Part shown: positions 4,899 through 7,272 of the stretch, in pieces | Numbering within the stretch: the first letter of the stretch is position 1 | How the letters are laid out: every line of letters starts with the position of its first letter | Assembly: GCA_023251855.1 (NCBI GenBank) | Contig: JAHEYA010000114.1 | Span: 1 to 7,272, forward strand | DNA length: 7,272 nt | Source: Bacteroidota bacterium | GTDB taxonomy: Bacteria; Bacteroidota; Bacteroidia; 2-12-FULL-35-15 | Direction of reading: 5' to 3' | Translations under genes and position numbers: made by a program | Notes under the pieces: model-generated | Told to the model about the DNA's origin: nothing | Databases searched by the model: none | Seen by the model: only the letters and a program-made list of their open reading frames with translations

Positions 4899-7211
4899 TT
4901 AAAGTGCCCCCTCCTTGATTTCCTCAACTACTGTCGGATCAAGCAATGTCGAAATATCGCCTAAATTCGCTAAATCATTTTCGGCAATCTTTCGCAATAT
5001 CCTTCTCATGATTTTTCCACTGCGAGTTTTCGGAAGTCCTTTCACAATCTGGATTTTATCCGGCTTCGCAATCGGACCCATAAATTTTGTTACAGTTTGA
5101 ATCACCTCTTTTTTTAAAGTCTCTGTATCTTTTCTTTCATGATTACAAATAACAAAAGCATAAATTCCCCAGCCCTTTATATCATGTGGGAAGCCCACTA
5201 CAGCACTTTCTACAATATCCGGATGTTCATTAATTGCATTTTCAATTTCTGCTGTTCCAAGTAAATGTCCTGAAACTTTGATTACATCATCTACACGGCC
5301 TGTTATCCTGTAATACCCATCCTCATCACGTCTACAACCATCTCCGGTAAAATAATATCCTTTGAAAGTTGCAAAATAAGTTTCTTTACAACGTTGATGA
5401 TTACCATATGTAGTGCGGATTATACCCGGCCATGGAAATTTGAAACACAACCTTCCTTCTACATTGTTTCCTTCCAGTTCATTTCCTTTTTCATCAACCA
5501 ATGCAGGCTGAACACCCGGTAATGGAAGCGTTGCAAAACCAGGTTTTGTTTTGGTTATTCCTGCTAAAGGAGAAATCATTATTCCACCTGTTTCTGTTTG
5601 CCAATAGGTATCAACAATCGGACAAATATTTTTACCAATATTTTCATTATACCAGTTCCATGCTTCAACATTTATAGGCTCCCCAACAGTTCCTAAAACT
5701 CTCAGGGAATCCAGTTTATATGGTTTTACAAAATCTAAACCCATTGCTTCCAGCGACCGGATGGCTGTTGGGGCTGTATAAAAAATGTTTACTTTATGTT
5801 TATCAATCACATTCCAAAACCTGCCGGCATCGGGATAAGTTGGAATTCCTTCAAACATAAGTGTAGTAGCACCTGCCAAAAGCGGACCATAAACCAGATA
5901 CGAATGCCCCGTGATCCAACCTACATCTGCAGTGCACCAATAGACCCCTCCCCTGCCCTCCCCCAAGGGGAGGGGGTTGGCGCTACTTAATTTCGTTTGT
6001 ATCTTTTTAATAACATTTTCTATATCACCTAAAACCTCTTCGTTTCTGAAACGAATTACCTGAAATCCCTTTTCATTTAAAAACGCAGTTCTTTGGGCAT
6101 CTTCCTCTTTTTGATAATCATGTATATCTCCATCAACTTCAATAATCAACAATTTTTCAAGACAAACAAAATCTACGATGAACTGGCCAATAACATGTTG
6201 CCTCCTGATATGATATCCTGCATTGTGCTTTCTAACTGATTGCCACAAAGCTTTTTCTGCCACTGTTGGATTTTGTCGCATTCGTTTTGCTTTGTCATTT
6301 AATACTTTAAATATCATAGCATTTGCAGTATGGTATTTCGGAGCAGTCCCCTCCCCTTGGGGGAGGGTTAGGGAGGGGTACTGAAAAACATTTCTAAAAG
6401 TATAATCCACATATACCATATACCCTGCTGTTGTATGTACTACCCCTTTTGGTTTTCCGGTTGAACCTGATGTATATAAAATAAAAAGCGGATCTTCTGA
6501 ATCCATTGTTTCCGGTACACAATCGTCACTCACATTTTTAATTTCATCATGCCACCAGCTATCTCTGCCTTTCTGCATCGTAACTTCACAATTGGTTCGC
6601 TTCAAAACAATAACTTTTTTTACTGACGGACAAGTTTCTAAAGCCTCATCAACAACACTTTTTAGAGGTATGTCTTTTGTTCCGCGGAAACCTCCATCAG
6701 CTGTAATTACAATATTGCAATCTGCATCATGTATCCTATCTGAAAGGGATTTGAAAGAAAAACCGCCAAAAACAACCGAATGAATTGCCCCAATCCTTGC
6801 ACATGCAAGCACTGATATTGCCAATTCAGGAACCATTGGCATATAGATACAAATGCGATCACCTTTTTTTGCACCATTACTTTTCAAAACATTTGCAAAC
6901 CGGCATACTTCTTTATGAAGTTCTTTATATGAAATTTTTCTTGCCGGTTCATCCGGATTATTAGGCTCTGCAATAATTGCAACTTGATCTCCTCTTTTTT
7001 CAAGATGCCGGTCAAGGCAATTTTCAGTGATATTTAATTTGCCGCCATTGAACCATTTTATAGTTGGTTCATCAAAGTTCCAGTCAAGAACCCGATCCCA
7101 CTTTTTTTGCCATTTAAACGTATCTGCTTGCTCAGCCCAAAAAGCTTCAGGGTTTTCAACACTACGTTTATATTCTTGCTGATACTGATCAGATGATGTA
7201 ATACGTTCCAT
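4899..7211 (-). CDS. acs: acetyl-CoA synthetase interrupted in frame by a DUF559 element
   Basis: AMP-forming acetyl-CoA synthetase makes acetyl-CoA from acetate, ATP and CoA through acetyl-AMP in the cytoplasm. All parts of the family are visible in order: the N-terminal FKWQKKWDRVL and WFNGGKLNITENCLDRH, the RGTK CoA-contact region, the P-loop TSGSTGKPKG (247-256), YWCTADVGW (424-432), YWQTETG (536-542), FTGDG and GRVDDVIKVSGH, and PKTRSGKIMRR with Lys733, the equivalent of the regulatory acetylated Lys609 of enteric Acs. The protein is 770 residues against about 630-650 normally. The excess is residues 279-422, which form a DUF559 nuclease-like domain with Gly/Pro-rich ends from a mobile element. 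Frame is kept on both sides and there is no stop. The usual short loop xxGD before VYWC is missing, replaced by the insert. Leu650 stands where enteric Acs has Arg526. Activity of the chimera is unknown. Confidence 0.95.
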   Translation of the reverse strand: MERITSSDQYQQEYKRSVENPEAFWAEQADTFKWQKKWDRVLDWNFDEPTIKWFNGGKLNITENCLDRHLEKRGDQVAIIAEPNNPDEPARKISYKELHKEVCRFANVLKSNGAKKGDRICIYMPMVPELAISVLACARIGAIHSVVFGGFSFKSLSDRIHDADCNIVITADGGFRGTKDIPLKSVVDEALETCPSVKKVIVLKRTNCEVTMQKGRDSWWHDEIKNVSDDCVPETMDSEDPLFILYTSGSTGKPKGVVHTTAGYMVYVDYTFRNVFQYPSLTLPQGEGTAPKYHTANAMIFKVLNDKAKRMRQNPTVAEKALWQSVRKHNAGYHIRRQHVIGQFIVDFVCLEKLLIIEVDGDIHDYQKEEDAQRTAFLNEKGFQVIRFRNEEVLGDIENVIKKIQTKLSSANPLPLGEGRGGVYWCTADVGWITGHSYLVYGPLLAGATTLMFEGIPTYPDAGRFWNVIDKHKVNIFYTAPTAIRSLEAMGLDFVKPYKLDSLRVLGTVGEPINVEAWNWYNENIGKNICPIVDTYWQTETGGIMISPLAGITKTKPGFATLPLPGVQPALVDEKGNELEGNNVEGRLCFKFPWPGIIRTTYGNHQRCKETYFATFKGYYFTGDGCRRDEDGYYRITGRVDDVIKVSGHLLGTAEIENAINEHPDIVESAVVGFPHDIKGWGIYAFVICNHERKDTETLKKEVIQTVTKFMGPIAKPDKIQIVKGLPKTRSGKIMRRILRKIAENDLANLGDISTLLDPTVVEEIKEGAL
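5945..5975. repeat. terminal inverted repeat, low-coordinate end
   Basis: 31-bp GC-rich repeat starting CCCCTCCC. It matches the reverse complement of the repeat at the other end of the element at 28 of 31 positions. The three mismatches are contiguous (CTG at 5953-5955 against TAA). It contains its own palindrome, CCCTCCCC-CAA-GGGGAGGG (5956-5974). In the acs coding strand it encodes NPLPLGEGRGG together with flanking bases, and four G-runs at 5945-5964 on the minus strand fit a G-quadruplex pattern. Confidence 0.9.
6348..6378. repeat. terminal inverted repeat, high-coordinate end
   Basis: 31-bp partner of the repeat at 5945-5975, in inverted orientation, ending GGGAGGGG. It contains the same 19-bp palindrome (6349-6367) and on the + strand four G-runs (6359-6378) with loops of A, TTA and A. 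In the acs frame it encodes PSLTLPQGEG. In the adjacent frame it has a TAA stop, so frame choice at insertion matters. Confidence 0.9.
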
Positions 7212-7257
7212 TTTATCTCGTTTTAAAATTTCTAAATTTATCTCCGCAAAAGAGTTG

Positions 7258-7265
7258 CAAAAATA
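7258..7265 (-). promoter_or_regulatory. candidate -7 promoter box of acs
   Basis: The minus strand reads TATTTTTG, fitting the Bacteroidota -7 consensus TAnnTTTG, 46 bases before the acs ATG, which implies a leader of about 40 nt. The -33 region would lie beyond the window edge, so the second half of the promoter cannot be checked. Confidence 0.42.
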
Positions 7266-7272
7266 AGAAAAG

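Larger units (their letters stand above)
5945..6378 (-). mobile_element. DUF559-encoding insertion element inside acs
   Basis: A 434-bp GC-rich-ended segment splits the conserved Acs sequence between FRNVFQY and VYWCTADVGW. Both ends carry the same 31-bp inverted repeat. Between them, in the acs frame, lies a complete DUF559 domain (residues about 299-408): MRQNPTVAEKALW, the HIRRQHVIGQFIVDF segment with Asp347, IIEVDGDIH with Glu358 and Asp360, and VIRFRNEEVL (385-394). DUF559 belongs to the Vsr-like PD-(D/E)XK nuclease group, and these acidic positions match the expected active site, so the domain looks undamaged. An internal ATG (6315-6317, residue Met299) could be the start of a free-standing version. 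The 3' repeat has no stop in this frame, so the protein runs on into Acs. There is no transposase, reverse transcriptase or Hint domain, so whether the nuclease moves the element or it is moved in trans is unknown. Confidence 0.85.

Noticed and set aside
5945..6378. Insert in Acs as an intein
   Set aside because: No Hint-domain blocks are visible, the junctions lack the required Cys/Ser/Thr start and His-Asn end, and the insert ends in Gly-Gly before Val. Protein self-splicing by the known intein mechanism is not supported.
5945..6378. Insert as a self-splicing intron or a standard insertion sequence
   Set aside because: The insert is open in the host frame and no group I or II core or transposase could be recognised in 434 bp. 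The DUF559 domain is its only protein content. Transposition in trans by an outside enzyme remains open.
4899..7211. Assembly chimera or frameshifted pseudogene of acs
   Set aside because: Both Acs halves are in the same frame with no internal stop and all other conserved motifs, and the element has clean matching ends. An error would be unlikely to give this, though reads were not available.
1..7272. tRNA, rRNA, CRISPR arrays, riboswitches and hairpin terminators
   Set aside because: None was recognised on reading both strands. The only strong stem-loops are the inverted repeats of the element inside acs, which are not followed by U-runs.

Overview
The window looks like a Bacteroidota (Bacteroidetes) chromosome. 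It is AT-rich, there are no clear Shine-Dalgarno sequences before the starts, and sequences fitting the phylum's -7 promoter box (TAnnTTTG) lie upstream of the two leading genes. The coding sequences also read like proteins of that phylum. Genus cannot be told from this stretch. All genes are on the minus strand, so the biological order runs from high to low coordinates.

Region 1 (7272-4899): acs, acetyl-CoA synthetase, a core metabolic gene. Its reading frame is interrupted, without frameshift or stop, by a 434-bp element at 5945-6378. The element has near-identical, very GC-rich terminal inverted repeats of 31 bp and encodes a complete DUF559 (Vsr/PD-(D/E)XK-like nuclease fold) domain in the same frame as the host gene. 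Acs is therefore predicted as a 770-residue chimera with a nuclease-like domain in a loop between its ATP-binding P-loop and the YWCTADVGW motif. This is the most unusual object in the window.

Region 2 (4898-3484): a short spacer with an AACTTAG heptanucleotide tandem repeat and a candidate promoter, then a TviB-type UDP-N-acetylglucosamine 6-dehydrogenase. This gene marks the start of a surface-polysaccharide locus (capsule or O-antigen).

Region 3 (3483-3094): 390 bp without an intact gene. It holds broken, frameshifted pieces that read like the C-terminal end of a family-4 glycosyltransferase, and a near-repeated short motif.

Region 4 (3093-1): a tightly packed four-gene module: a WecD/RffC-like GNAT N-acyltransferase, a free-standing acyl carrier protein, a FabG-like short-chain reductase, and an AMP-forming acyl-activating ligase cut off by the window edge. 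ORFs overlap or nearly touch. The inferred job is to activate an acyl group, load it on the dedicated carrier protein, reduce it if it is a 3-oxoacyl group, and transfer it to an amino sugar of the polysaccharide whose uronic acid the dehydrogenase supplies. The acyl group and sugar acceptor are not known from the sequence.
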